33,839 bases of DNA from Candidatus Saccharimonadota bacterium (GCA_017455145.1 JAFTBP010000011.1:1-33839), one strand, 5' to 3'. Positions 22,779 through 29,375 are shown, counted from the first letter of the stretch. The notes: generated from the sequence alone by a model not told the origin. Made by a program: numbers and translations.

Positions 22779-23579
22779 TTAATATAGACTATAAAGTAGA
22801 TCTTTCATCTTTTCGCGGTAGATGATACCGCCATCGTAGGTATTGAATCTACAAGTGTCGACCCAGATAAAGTTGCTAGACGGCACGCCGTAGTACAGTT
22901 CCCTGACGATTTTTTTGTCGGTGAGCTGATCTTCTAAGCTTAAAACTAAGACTGAAGTAGCATATTTTTCTACGTCTAGTTTAGAATAAGTAATAGAATT
23001 AAGCTGGTCGGCATAGAGAGTAACAGATTGGCGAAGCCACGGAACATTAGTCCGGATGAGGTGAAGCTGGCTAACCCAACCCAAAATCGCTACCAGTAAG
23101 TTCAAAAACGGCAGAAGAATACGGAATTTAACCTGGACACCGAAGCGCAAAACCTCGTCAGAAGGTAGCGGATCAATGGTGATAATAGTTAAATCTGGGA
23201 CTTCTTGCTCAACTAGGCGGGCGATTTGGTCGCCCAGACCAACAGAGATAATAAAAGGCAGATAGTCATGTTTTTTGATGTCTTCTATAATCTGTTTGGC
23301 GATAACTTCGACGTTCATACCCCAGCTTTCGTACGCTATCAGGGTCATTCCGCCCTGCATGAGATTTTTGTCGTATCTCCTACCTTCGGTCAGAAACTTA
23401 AAACTAGCGTTAGCATTGGACCGGTAATCTGGGATACAGTAGGTCATCATATTGCCATCACTAGTCAGATATTTGGCTAGGAGCTTGGCTTGGCCACGGT
23501 GTTTGATCCTAAAATAGAGATGACTAACGATATTAGCCGTCTCTAAAAGCCAGATCAAAAAAATCAAAACTTTTATCAT
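22779..23579 (-). CDS. Membrane-associated alpha/beta-hydrolase-like protein lacking a nucleophile
   Basis: 266 residues, family not certain. An N-terminal transmembrane helix (about residues 2-22, VLIFLIWLLETANIVSHLYF) is followed by a soluble domain with LIAYESWGMNVEV, PFIISVGLGDQIARLVEQE and TIITIDPLPS. This order suggests an alpha/beta-hydrolase fold, but the nucleophile elbow reads VGLGD where GxSxG would be expected, and no catalytic His is evident. A second hydrophobic stretch (FRILLPFLNLLVAILGWV) may be membrane-embedded. ATG 23579 has GGAGG 7 bases upstream; an in-frame ATG at 23624 has an AGGGGGT site of its own. Confidence 0.6.
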   Translation of the reverse strand: MIKVLIFLIWLLETANIVSHLYFRIKHRGQAKLLAKYLTSDGNMMTYCIPDYRSNANASFKFLTEGRRYDKNLMQGGMTLIAYESWGMNVEVIAKQIIEDIKKHDYLPFIISVGLGDQIARLVEQEVPDLTIITIDPLPSDEVLRFGVQVKFRILLPFLNLLVAILGWVSQLHLIRTNVPWLRQSVTLYADQLNSITYSKLDVEKYATSVLVLSLEDQLTDKKIVRELYYGVPSSNFIWVDTCRFNTYDGGIIYREKMKDLLYSLY

Positions 23580-23646
23580 ATTTTGTCCTCCTAAAGTGCG
23601 TATGCTATTCGTGAAATAAAACATAAAAAATACCCCCTCTATTAAC

Positions 23647-23675
23647 ATTATACCACTTATCAGTATATTAGTCAA
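23647..23675 (-). promoter_or_regulatory. Promoter of the 22779-23579 gene
   Basis: Minus-strand TTGACT (23675-23670), a 17-base spacer ending AGTGG, and TATAAT at 23652-23647, in the gap just after rplK. Confidence 0.75.
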
Positions 23676-23694
23676 TATCAGGGGTAGTAGTCTT

Positions 23695-24129
23695 CTAGTC
23701 TACGACTTCAACGCCCATAGAGCGAGCGGTACCAGCGACAACTTTGACGGCGCCTTCTAGATCAACAGCGTTGAGCTGTTCCATCTTTTTGTTGGCAATT
23801 TCTTCAAGCTGAGCACGGGTGATTTTGCCGACTTTATCGGTGTTTGGCTTACCAGAACCCTTCTGGATTTTGATAGCTTCGCGGATAAGGTCGTCAACAG
23901 GCTGACCAAGGCAGACCCAGTCAAAAGAGCGGTCATCATATACCTTGATGTGAACGATAACGTTCTTGCCCATAAAATCTTTGGTAGCTTCGTTGAATGG
24001 GTTAATAAAGTCCATCATATTTAGACCCCACTGACCGAGAGTGGAACCAACTGGAGGACCTGCGGTGGCGCGACCACCAGGAACTCTTAATTTAAGATTT
24101 CCGATACATTTCTTTTCTTGTTTTCCCAT
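23695..24129 (-). CDS. rplK: Ribosomal protein L11
   Basis: 144 residues. It binds the GTPase-associated centre of 23S rRNA with L10-L12. The N-terminal domain shows LRVPGGRATAGPPVGSTLGQ, with Arg-Val-Pro-Gly-Gly-Arg where KLQIPAGKA is common. The C-terminal RNA-binding domain has VGKITRAQLEEIANKKM and GTARSMGVEV. The ATG at 24129 is used because the N-terminus MGKQEKK fits the family. It follows nusG in the secE-nusG-rplK operon; rplA, normally next, is displaced by two genes. Confidence 0.96.
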   Translation of the reverse strand: MGKQEKKCIGNLKLRVPGGRATAGPPVGSTLGQWGLNMMDFINPFNEATKDFMGKNVIVHIKVYDDRSFDWVCLGQPVDDLIREAIKIQKGSGKPNTDKVGKITRAQLEEIANKKMEQLNAVDLEGAVKVVAGTARSMGVEVVD

Positions 24130-24166
24130 AAATATCACTTTCTAGTGCGTAACTACTATATTATAC

Positions 24167-24712
24167 CTAAATTTTCTTAACTTGTAAAGCGTCAAGTTCT
24201 ACTGGTGTTTCGCGACCAAACATAGAAACCATAACTTTAAGTTTGCCCTTAGTGGAGTCAATTTCGGCGATAGTGCCGTCAAAGCCTTTGAATGGGCCAT
24301 CAGTGATAGAAACGACTTCGTCAATAGCGTAAGAGACGGAGAATTTTGGATTTTCTACGCCCATACGTTTCTTGATTTTTTCAATTTCTTTTTGAGAAAC
24401 AGGGGTAGGCTGGGTACCGGTGCCAATAAAGCCGGTAACACCTGGGGTGTTTCTAATGATGTACCAAGTTTCGTCGGAGAGTTTCATTTCTACTAGGACG
24501 TAGCCTTGGAAAATTTTACGGTCTACGACTTTGCGTTTGCCGTTTTTGATGTCAATTTGCTTCTCTTTAGGGACGAGGGCGTCAAAAATCTTGCCTTTCA
24601 TCTCTATGCTATCTACACGTTGCTTAATAGAATCGGCAACCTTGTCTTCGTAGCCAGAGTAGGTGGAGATAGCGTACCAAGCTCTGGTGTCGTCGTAACG
24701 ATTTACTGCCAT
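24167..24712 (-). CDS. nusG: Transcription termination/antitermination protein NusG
   Basis: 181 residues, the normal size. It binds RNA polymerase and couples transcription to translation. The NGN domain starts ARAWYAISTYSGYEDKVADS-like (WYAISTYSGYEDKV) and continues with FQGYVLVEM and PGVTGFIG. The C-terminal KOW domain contains ITDGPFKGFDGTIAEID and the final V-ELDALQVKKI. It lies between secE and rplK on one transcript. Confidence 0.97.
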   Translation of the reverse strand: MAVNRYDDTRAWYAISTYSGYEDKVADSIKQRVDSIEMKGKIFDALVPKEKQIDIKNGKRKVVDRKIFQGYVLVEMKLSDETWYIIRNTPGVTGFIGTGTQPTPVSQKEIEKIKKRMGVENPKFSVSYAIDEVVSITDGPFKGFDGTIAEIDSTKGKLKVMVSMFGRETPVELDALQVKKI

Positions 24713-24725
24713 ATAATTTCCTTTC

Positions 24726-25070
24726 TTATCCTATAATTAAGTTAAATAACCAACTGAATAGCGCGTCTAGGAGCATGATAATAGCGCCAAAGAGGAGAGT
24801 ATAGATTACAATAGCGAAAAATAGTTTCCAGGTAGCCTTGCGAGATGGCCAGCGGACCTGGCGGATTTCGCGCCAAGAATCACGGAGATAGCGGAAGAAA
24901 TAGACAATCGGACGGATGAGAATAAACGGTTTTTTGGCCGGATTTTTCTCGGACTTTTCGGATTTTTGCTTAGGTTTTTCTACTTTTTTAGGCTGGACGT
25001 CTTTAACTTTCTCCTTAACTTCTTCAGTTTTGGAGTGGTCGCCTGCCTTAATTCTGGTAACTTTGGCCAT
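24726..25070 (-). CDS. secE: Preprotein translocase subunit SecE with N-terminal extension
   Basis: 114 residues. The C-terminal 60 residues are a standard single-helix SecE: an amphipathic segment SWREIRQVRWPSRKATWKL with the conserved WPS, then a transmembrane helix. The N-terminal 50 residues are a Lys/Glu/Pro-rich soluble extension (KVKDVQPKKVEKPKQKSEK) of a kind also seen on other proteins here. SecE clamps SecY at the membrane. It starts the secE-nusG-rplK operon, with GAGAGGAG before the ATG. Confidence 0.95.
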   Translation of the reverse strand: MAKVTRIKAGDHSKTEEVKEKVKDVQPKKVEKPKQKSEKSEKNPAKKPFILIRPIVYFFRYLRDSWREIRQVRWPSRKATWKLFFAIVIYTLLFGAIIMLLDALFSWLFNLIIG

Positions 25071-25085
25071 TTTGCTCCTCTCTAT

Positions 25086-25109
25086 AAAAAATAATCTCCT
25101 CTGGAGATT
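25086..25109 (-). promoter_or_regulatory. Attenuator-like hairpin in the secE leader
   Basis: Minus-strand stem AATCTCC/GGAGATT (7 perfect pairs, 25109-25093, loop AGA) followed by ATTTTTT. It begins only a few bases after the expected transcript start and looks like an intrinsic terminator placed before secE. Confidence 0.6.
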
Positions 25110-25118
25110 GTCAAGTAC

Positions 25119-25147
25119 ATTATAGCAAAGACACTAAAAATTGTAAA
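25119..25147 (-). promoter_or_regulatory. secE-nusG-rplK promoter
   Basis: Minus-strand TTTACA (25147-25142), a 17-base spacer ending TTTGC, and TATAAT at 25124-25119. Confidence 0.75.
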
Positions 25148-25171
25148 GGGGTATCTTTTTATTAACAGATA

Positions 25172-25180
25172 TGATAAGAT
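25172..25180 (+). promoter_or_regulatory. Extended -10 box of the YfbR-like HD gene
   Basis: TGATAAGAT (TAAGAT at 25175-25180) precedes a leader with GAGTTGGTGTGGGTTG, CTTTTACAG and AGGAGGTGG. No clear -35 box is seen, and it lies close to the opposite secE promoter. Confidence 0.5.
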
Positions 25181-25221
25181 AGAAGAGTTGGTGTGGGTTG
25201 TACTTTTACAGGAGGTGGATT

Positions 25222-26004
25222 ATGGGTAGAAGCAAAAACGTTTGGCGTGCTTATATGCTGTACTCAGAAACTGGTTTTATTGAGAGAGGTGGCACGATTG
25301 CTTGTAAGGTGGTTTCTTCGCTGAATTTACCTAGAGAAGAAATGTATAGCATGAAGCCAGAGTTTGTCTCTGAACATCAGGGGAGATCGGCGTTCTTACT
25401 GGGGCTGATCCTGATGCATTATCCGGAACTGTTTGACCAGAGTACGTGGTTCACACAGTTAATGTTTGAGCTTTGTCATGATGTGGGGGAGATAAAGCAC
25501 GGCGACATCCTAGATGATGGTTCGGCGCTCGGTAGCGACGCGTTACTTAGCATGAGACAGGACGAAGAAGAGCTAATGGATGAGTTCTTTCTCTATTTTC
25601 CGAGCCATTACAGTATAGAAATGCAGGATATTGGCCCGAAATTTGAGTCCTATAAGGATAGAATGCCACTTTTCTTGAAAATGGTAGAAAAGCTTGATGC
25701 AATACTGTATCAGCTTTTCCTCTATAACAGAGGAACATGTGGCGATGTTAAAGCTAAAAAGCCTCATCCGTCAGGCAGAGATATACGGTTTGCAAAAATC
25801 CTGGGGACTTCGCGCGCGATAGATGTCTGGACTCTGCACCTGAGGGTAGCAGTAAAACACGCGCCGGAAGACTTAAAAGAGCCCTTAAGGAAAATCTTAA
25901 CAGCGGCCTTTAAGGACACATATCACTCTGTACCTGAATGTATGACTATTGACGTGACTGATATACCTCTGGATGCCCCGGAGGACCATATCAAGTCTGT
26001 TTGA
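25222..26004 (+). CDS. YfbR-like HD-domain hydrolase (putative 5'-deoxynucleotidase)
   Basis: 260 residues. HD ligands are in the YfbR order: SEHQGRSAFLL (H52), ELCHDVGEIKHGDI (H86, D87) and EKLDAILYQ (D159). YfbR removes the 5' phosphate from deoxynucleoside monophosphates, and relatives act on dCMP or dUMP. The active-site His/Asp set is complete, but the C-terminal 100 residues do not match a family I know. It lies directly upstream of the thymidylate operon but is separated by a strong terminator. The ATG at 25222 is set by the AGGAGGTGG ribosome binding site. Confidence 0.7.
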   Translation: MGRSKNVWRAYMLYSETGFIERGGTIACKVVSSLNLPREEMYSMKPEFVSEHQGRSAFLLGLILMHYPELFDQSTWFTQLMFELCHDVGEIKHGDILDDGSALGSDALLSMRQDEEELMDEFFLYFPSHYSIEMQDIGPKFESYKDRMPLFLKMVEKLDAILYQLFLYNRGTCGDVKAKKPHPSGRDIRFAKILGTSRAIDVWTLHLRVAVKHAPEDLKEPLRKILTAAFKDTYHSVPECMTIDVTDIPLDAPEDHIKSV

Positions 26005-26014
26005 CCCACACCTT

Positions 26015-26044
26015 GGCCCGAGAATATCTCTCGGGCCTCTTTTT
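26015..26044 (+). terminator. Terminator of the YfbR-like HD gene
   Basis: A perfect 9-pair stem GGCCCGAGA/TCTCGGGCC (26015-26023 and 26029-26037), loop ATATC, then TCTTTTT. It abuts the thyA extended -10 element. Confidence 0.92.
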
Positions 26045-26045
26045 G

Positions 26046-26054
26046 TGCTATAAT
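26046..26054 (+). promoter_or_regulatory. Extended -10 promoter of thyA-folA-glyA
   Basis: TGCTATAAT (TATAAT at 26049-26054), starting two bases after the terminator T-run. The leader of about 14 bases contains CGGAGGT before the ATG. Confidence 0.7.
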
Positions 26055-26074
26055 TAGAGTCAAACGGAGGTAAA

Positions 26075-26989
26075 ATGACGAAGTTTGATGACCAATATAT
26101 TGACCTTTGTAAGAGGATTCTAAAGTCTGGGCAGGAGGTTGAGAATTACAAAAAGGCTGACTCTGGTAATAAGGCGATGCCGGGACATTCGGCGCAAGAG
26201 GGCGTAAAGACTATACGCCTCCCACATCAGATATTACAGTTTGATTTAGAGGAAGAATTTCCGATTTTGACTAGCAAAAAGGTCGCGTTTAAGACGGCGG
26301 TACTGGAGATGTTTTGGATTTATCAGGTACAGAGTAACGATGTGCGCTGGCTCCAAGAGCGAAATATCCATATCTGGGACGAATGGGAGATAGATGAGGC
26401 TGGAGATTATCTAGGTAGGCATTGGGACCCGAAAGAGTTTGCGCATACAATTGGCACGGCGTATGGTTGGATTGTTAACAGGTACAAATTGACACAAAAC
26501 CTCATTGACACACTAAAAAATGACCCTGGAAACAGGCGAATGGTATTATCTCTTTGGCAGAATGAATACATACCGACAGCAGCGCTTCCGAGCTGCGTTT
26601 GGAATAGTGAGTGGAATATTACAGATGGGAGGCTAAATTTACTTGTCAATTCTAGGTCGTCTGATGTGCCTCTGGGATTGCCGTTTAATATCGTGCAATA
26701 TGCGACGTTTTGTTACCTAATAGCGCATTGTTTGGGACTAAAACCGGGGCTATTTACCTTCGTAACTAACGACGCACACATCTATGAAAATCAAGTAGAT
26801 GGGATAAAAGAACAGATTAAAAAGTATGACAAAGCGATGGCTGATGGGACTTTGCCTTCGGCGCCAAAGCTCTGGATTAATCAAAAGGTAAAGGACTTTT
26901 TCAAATTTGATAATTCTGGCGCGCTAGAGGATATTAAACTAGAGAATTATGAGAATTTAGGCAAGATTACAATGCCAATAGCGGTATAG
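26075..26989 (+). CDS. thyA: Thymidylate synthase
   Basis: 304 residues. It methylates dUMP to dTMP using methylene-tetrahydrofolate, which becomes dihydrofolate. FPILTSKKVAFKTAVLEMFW, then NIHIWDEW, then GTAYGW, then PGNRRMVLSLWQ and LGLPFNIVQYA follow the family order, and NDAHIYENQVD closes the nucleotide site. The catalytic Cys is C174, but the active-site loop reads LPSCVW where PPCH is usual, and QRSxD is SRSSD. These are divergent but probably active. The promoter, ribosome binding site and order thyA-folA-glyA are clear. Confidence 0.93.
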   Translation: MTKFDDQYIDLCKRILKSGQEVENYKKADSGNKAMPGHSAQEGVKTIRLPHQILQFDLEEEFPILTSKKVAFKTAVLEMFWIYQVQSNDVRWLQERNIHIWDEWEIDEAGDYLGRHWDPKEFAHTIGTAYGWIVNRYKLTQNLIDTLKNDPGNRRMVLSLWQNEYIPTAALPSCVWNSEWNITDGRLNLLVNSRSSDVPLGLPFNIVQYATFCYLIAHCLGLKPGLFTFVTNDAHIYENQVDGIKEQIKKYDKAMADGTLPSAPKLWINQKVKDFFKFDNSGALEDIKLENYENLGKITMPIAV

Positions 26990-26996
26990 GAGGAAT

Positions 26997-27452
26997 ATGT
27001 TTTCTATTATTGCGGTGGTCGGAAAAAACAGAGAGCTAGGCAAGAAGGGCGGGCTGATTTGGAGACTGCCGGGAGACATGAAGTTTTTTAGAGAAAAAAC
27101 GCTGGGGCATAAAGTCATTATGGGACGAAAAACTTATGAATCCATCCCTGGCGGAAAGGGCCTAGAAGGCCGAGAAAACATTGTACTCTCTAGAAAAAGT
27201 GGCGACGCAGAAGCGATTATTAGAGAGTTGGCGTGTTCTAACGAAGAAGTGTTTGTGGCGGGGGGCGGAAGTGTATACCAGAAAATGTTGCCGTACTCGG
27301 CTAGATTATATCTAACAGAGGTGGATGCGACAGACGCAGAGGCGGATACGTTTTTTCCGGAATTTGACAAGGATAAATATACACGGGTGGAGCTAGGAAA
27401 GGGCGAGGACAATGGTATAAAATACACCTTTTCTCAATACGATAAAAAATAA
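26997..27452 (+). CDS. folA: Dihydrofolate reductase
   Basis: 151 residues. It reduces dihydrofolate, made by ThyA, back to tetrahydrofolate with NADPH. IIAVVGKNRELGKKGGLIWRLP carries the Met20-loop region and substrate site in shortened form, with VIMGRKTYESIP for cofactor binding and EVFVAGGGSVYQKML for the Gly-Gly cofactor turn. The usual acidic active-site residue would fall at D67-like LPGDMKFFRE. The ribosome binding site TAGGAGG overlaps the thyA stop, so the two are coupled. Confidence 0.94.
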   Translation: MFSIIAVVGKNRELGKKGGLIWRLPGDMKFFREKTLGHKVIMGRKTYESIPGGKGLEGRENIVLSRKSGDAEAIIRELACSNEEVFVAGGGSVYQKMLPYSARLYLTEVDATDAEADTFFPEFDKDKYTRVELGKGEDNGIKYTFSQYDKK

Positions 27453-27460
27453 GGAGGTTT

Positions 27461-28846
27461 ATGAAAGATCCAGTATTTAAGTTGATTGACGAAGAAAAAA
27501 AGCGCCAGCGCGAGGGGCTAGAGCTAATTCCGAGCGAAAATTACGTGTCTGAGGGCGTGCTGAGAGCGATGGGATCAGTGTTGACTAACAAATATTCTGA
27601 GGGATATCCGTCATTTGAGGGGATTTCTAGCTATGACGGGCTATTTTCTGATGATGAAATCGCGGAAGAGATTTTGCCAAATTACAGGTATTATGGTGGA
27701 CAGACGAATGTAGATAGAATAGAGAGGCTCGCGATATCGCGTGCGATGAGGCTGTTTCATGCGGACCATGCTAATGTGCAACCACATTCTGGGGCTAATG
27801 CTAATGAGGCGGTGTATTTTGCGTGGTGTGAACCGGGCGACAAAATCCTAGCGATGAGCCTAGCGCATGGCGGACACTTAACACACGGGTCGCCAGTAAC
27901 TAGGTCAGCCAAGATTTATAAATTTATAGATTATGGTACGACGGCGGACGGCGATATTGATTATGATGAATTAGAGAAAAAAGCGATGGCAGAGGGGCCA
28001 AAGATTATCTTAATTGGATACTCGGCGTTTATGAAAGTGCCGGATTTTGCTCGCGTAGTAGAAATTAGAGAGAAAGCAGAAGAGAAATTTGGTCATGAAA
28101 TCCTGCTAATGGCAGATATGGCGCACGTAGCGGGGCTAATTGCGGGAGGAGTACATCCAAATCCGCTGGATTTTGGGTTTAATGTAGTAACTACGACCAC
28201 GCACAAGACTTTACGAGGGCCTCGCGGAGGGCTGATTTTGTCCAAGGGGAATGTAGCCTCACCTCTTAAAAAGCCGGAAAAGAAACTAGAAAATATCCCA
28301 ATCCTAATTGATCGTGCGGTGTTCCCTGGTACGCAGGGCGGGCCACTAGAGCACGTAATCGCTGGAAAAGCGGTGGCGTTTGGTGAAGCGCTGAGGCCAG
28401 AGTTCAAGAAATATGCAGAGGCAATCGTCAAGAACGCCAAGGCGTTGGCCTCTAGATTGCAGAAAAATGGGTTTGTATTACAGGGGGGCGGAACAGAAAA
28501 TCACTTAGTGTTAGTTGACGTAAAAAAGAGCTTTGGGATTGACGGAAAATTCTATGAGCGAGCACTAGATATGGTAGGGCTAACGCTTAACGCAAATGCA
28601 CTTCCAAATGACAAATCAGCAGCGTTTAGGCCGTCGGGAGTGAGGCTTGGTACGCCAGCGATTACAACGCGCGGAATGGGAATCCACGAAATGGAACAGA
28701 TTGCGGACTGGATGAAAGACGTAGCGGATATCTGTACAGAGGTAGGCACTGAAGACAAGCTAGATGAGGCTTCTGATAAGTTATCGGCGATTCGCGAAGA
28801 GGTAAAGACTCTAGCACTAAAATTCCCGCTCCCAACAGAGGGGTAA
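27461..28846 (+). CDS. glyA: Serine hydroxymethyltransferase
   Basis: 461 residues, about 45 more than usual. It converts serine and tetrahydrofolate to glycine and methylene-tetrahydrofolate, the ThyA cofactor. The PLP lysine is K249 in TTTTHKTLRGPRGG; NVQPHSGANANEAVYFA, LLMADMAHVAGLIAGG and FPGTQGGPLEH are conserved. About 25 residues (SFEGISSYDGLFSDDEIAEE onwards) are inserted between NKYSEGYP and YYGGQ, near the substrate and dimer region, and the C-terminus is also extended. It is the last gene of the dTMP-cycle operon. An AAGGAGG ribosome binding site lies just after the folA stop. Confidence 0.97.
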   Translation: MKDPVFKLIDEEKKRQREGLELIPSENYVSEGVLRAMGSVLTNKYSEGYPSFEGISSYDGLFSDDEIAEEILPNYRYYGGQTNVDRIERLAISRAMRLFHADHANVQPHSGANANEAVYFAWCEPGDKILAMSLAHGGHLTHGSPVTRSAKIYKFIDYGTTADGDIDYDELEKKAMAEGPKIILIGYSAFMKVPDFARVVEIREKAEEKFGHEILLMADMAHVAGLIAGGVHPNPLDFGFNVVTTTTHKTLRGPRGGLILSKGNVASPLKKPEKKLENIPILIDRAVFPGTQGGPLEHVIAGKAVAFGEALRPEFKKYAEAIVKNAKALASRLQKNGFVLQGGGTENHLVLVDVKKSFGIDGKFYERALDMVGLTLNANALPNDKSAAFRPSGVRLGTPAITTRGMGIHEMEQIADWMKDVADICTEVGTEDKLDEASDKLSAIREEVKTLALKFPLPTEG

Positions 28847-28857
28847 GCTATAGCGCA

Positions 28858-28886
28858 TTGACTTTTTAGCTTATCTGTGCTATAAT
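28858..28886 (+). promoter_or_regulatory. Shared-type promoter copy 3
   Basis: TTGACT at 28858-28863, a 17-base spacer ending ATCTGTGC, and TATAAT at 28881-28886. A 7-base inverted repeat (TAAGCTA at 28844-28850, TAGCTTA at 28867-28873) brackets the -35 box and could be an operator or chance. Confidence 0.85.
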
Positions 28887-28926
28887 AAGATATGTAGTGC
28901 GAACTAAGTATCTTAGGAGGTGTGGT

Positions 28927-29157
28927 ATGGATAGGATTTATCCCGATGTTTATGATTATGAGGGGGAGGAAGAAGATTTTGATGAGTATGATTTTGAGGA
29001 TCCGGAGGACGACGAGATTCGTAGACGGCATAGGAGAAGGTTGCGCAGAAAGCGCGAAGAACTAATTGCGTATTCTTCCCTGGCAACAGGGCTAATCGCC
29101 GGGTTAATCGCCGGGCTTATCGCTCATCTAATCGTTAAATCTAAATCTAAACAATAA
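28927..29157 (+). CDS. Small tail-anchored membrane protein (76 residues)
   Basis: Not recognised. Residues 1-30 are strongly acidic and Tyr/Asp-rich (EGEEEDFDEYDFEDPEDDE), residues 31-44 are an Arg-rich basic patch (RRRHRRRLRRKRE), and residues 49-70 form a single C-terminal helix with a Gly/Ala repeat (ATGLIAGLIAGLIAHLIV) ending KSKSKQ. The layout suggests a tail-anchored protein with its acidic head in the cytoplasm and a glycine-zipper-like helix that may oligomerise. The ATG at 28927 has AGGAGGTG upstream; a GTG at 28897 is less likely. It has its own shared-type promoter and terminator. Confidence 0.7.
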   Translation: MDRIYPDVYDYEGEEEDFDEYDFEDPEDDEIRRRHRRRLRRKREELIAYSSLATGLIAGLIAGLIAHLIVKSKSKQ

Positions 29158-29171
29158 TCAAACAACACCCC

Positions 29172-29200
29172 GCCTAGGGCCTAGCCCTAGGCATTTTTTT
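29172..29200 (+). terminator. Terminator of the tail-anchored protein gene
   Basis: Stem GCCTAGGG/CCCTAGGC (29172-29179 and 29185-29192), loop CCTAG, then ATTTTTTT, running into the next extended -10 box. Confidence 0.9.
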
Positions 29201-29201
29201 A

Positions 29202-29210
29202 TGCTATAAT
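29202..29210 (+). promoter_or_regulatory. Extended -10 promoter of tRNA-Ala (CGC)
   Basis: TGCTATAAT (TATAAT at 29205-29210) lies two bases after the terminator T-run and 10 bases before the tRNA. Confidence 0.7.
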
Positions 29211-29220
29211 TTAGGGAGTT

Positions 29221-29296
29221 GGGGACGTAGCTCATCTGGTAGAGCGCAGCATTCGCATTGCTGAGGTGGTGAGTTCGAGTCTCATCGTCTCCACCA
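29221..29296 (+). tRNA. tRNA-Ala (CGC)
   Basis: A 76-base cloverleaf. The acceptor GGGGACG/CGTCTCC has the G3-U70 alanine identity pair; the anticodon arm CAGCA-TTCGCAT-TGCTG gives CGC, reading GCG codons; the T arm has GTTCGAGTC; and CCA is encoded. The next 80 bases to the 29376 promoter hold only a weak CCCTA/TAGGG hairpin that may end the tRNA transcript. Confidence 0.93.
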
Positions 29297-29375
29297 TTTA
29301 TTATAACCGCCTTAGTTTAAAAAGTTTAAAATGTGCAAGAGAAGTTCCCTAAGCTCTAGGGGGGTTATTTATGTA

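Noticed and set aside
17234..23579. Interrupting genes in the ribosomal block as a prophage or integrative element
   Set aside because: No integrase, transposase, capsid gene or att-like repeat is visible; each gene has independent signals.
28844..28873. TAAGCTA/TAGCTTA inverted repeat as the glyA terminator
   Set aside because: The loop is long, there is no proper T-run after it, and it encloses a promoter -35 box; kept only as a possible operator.
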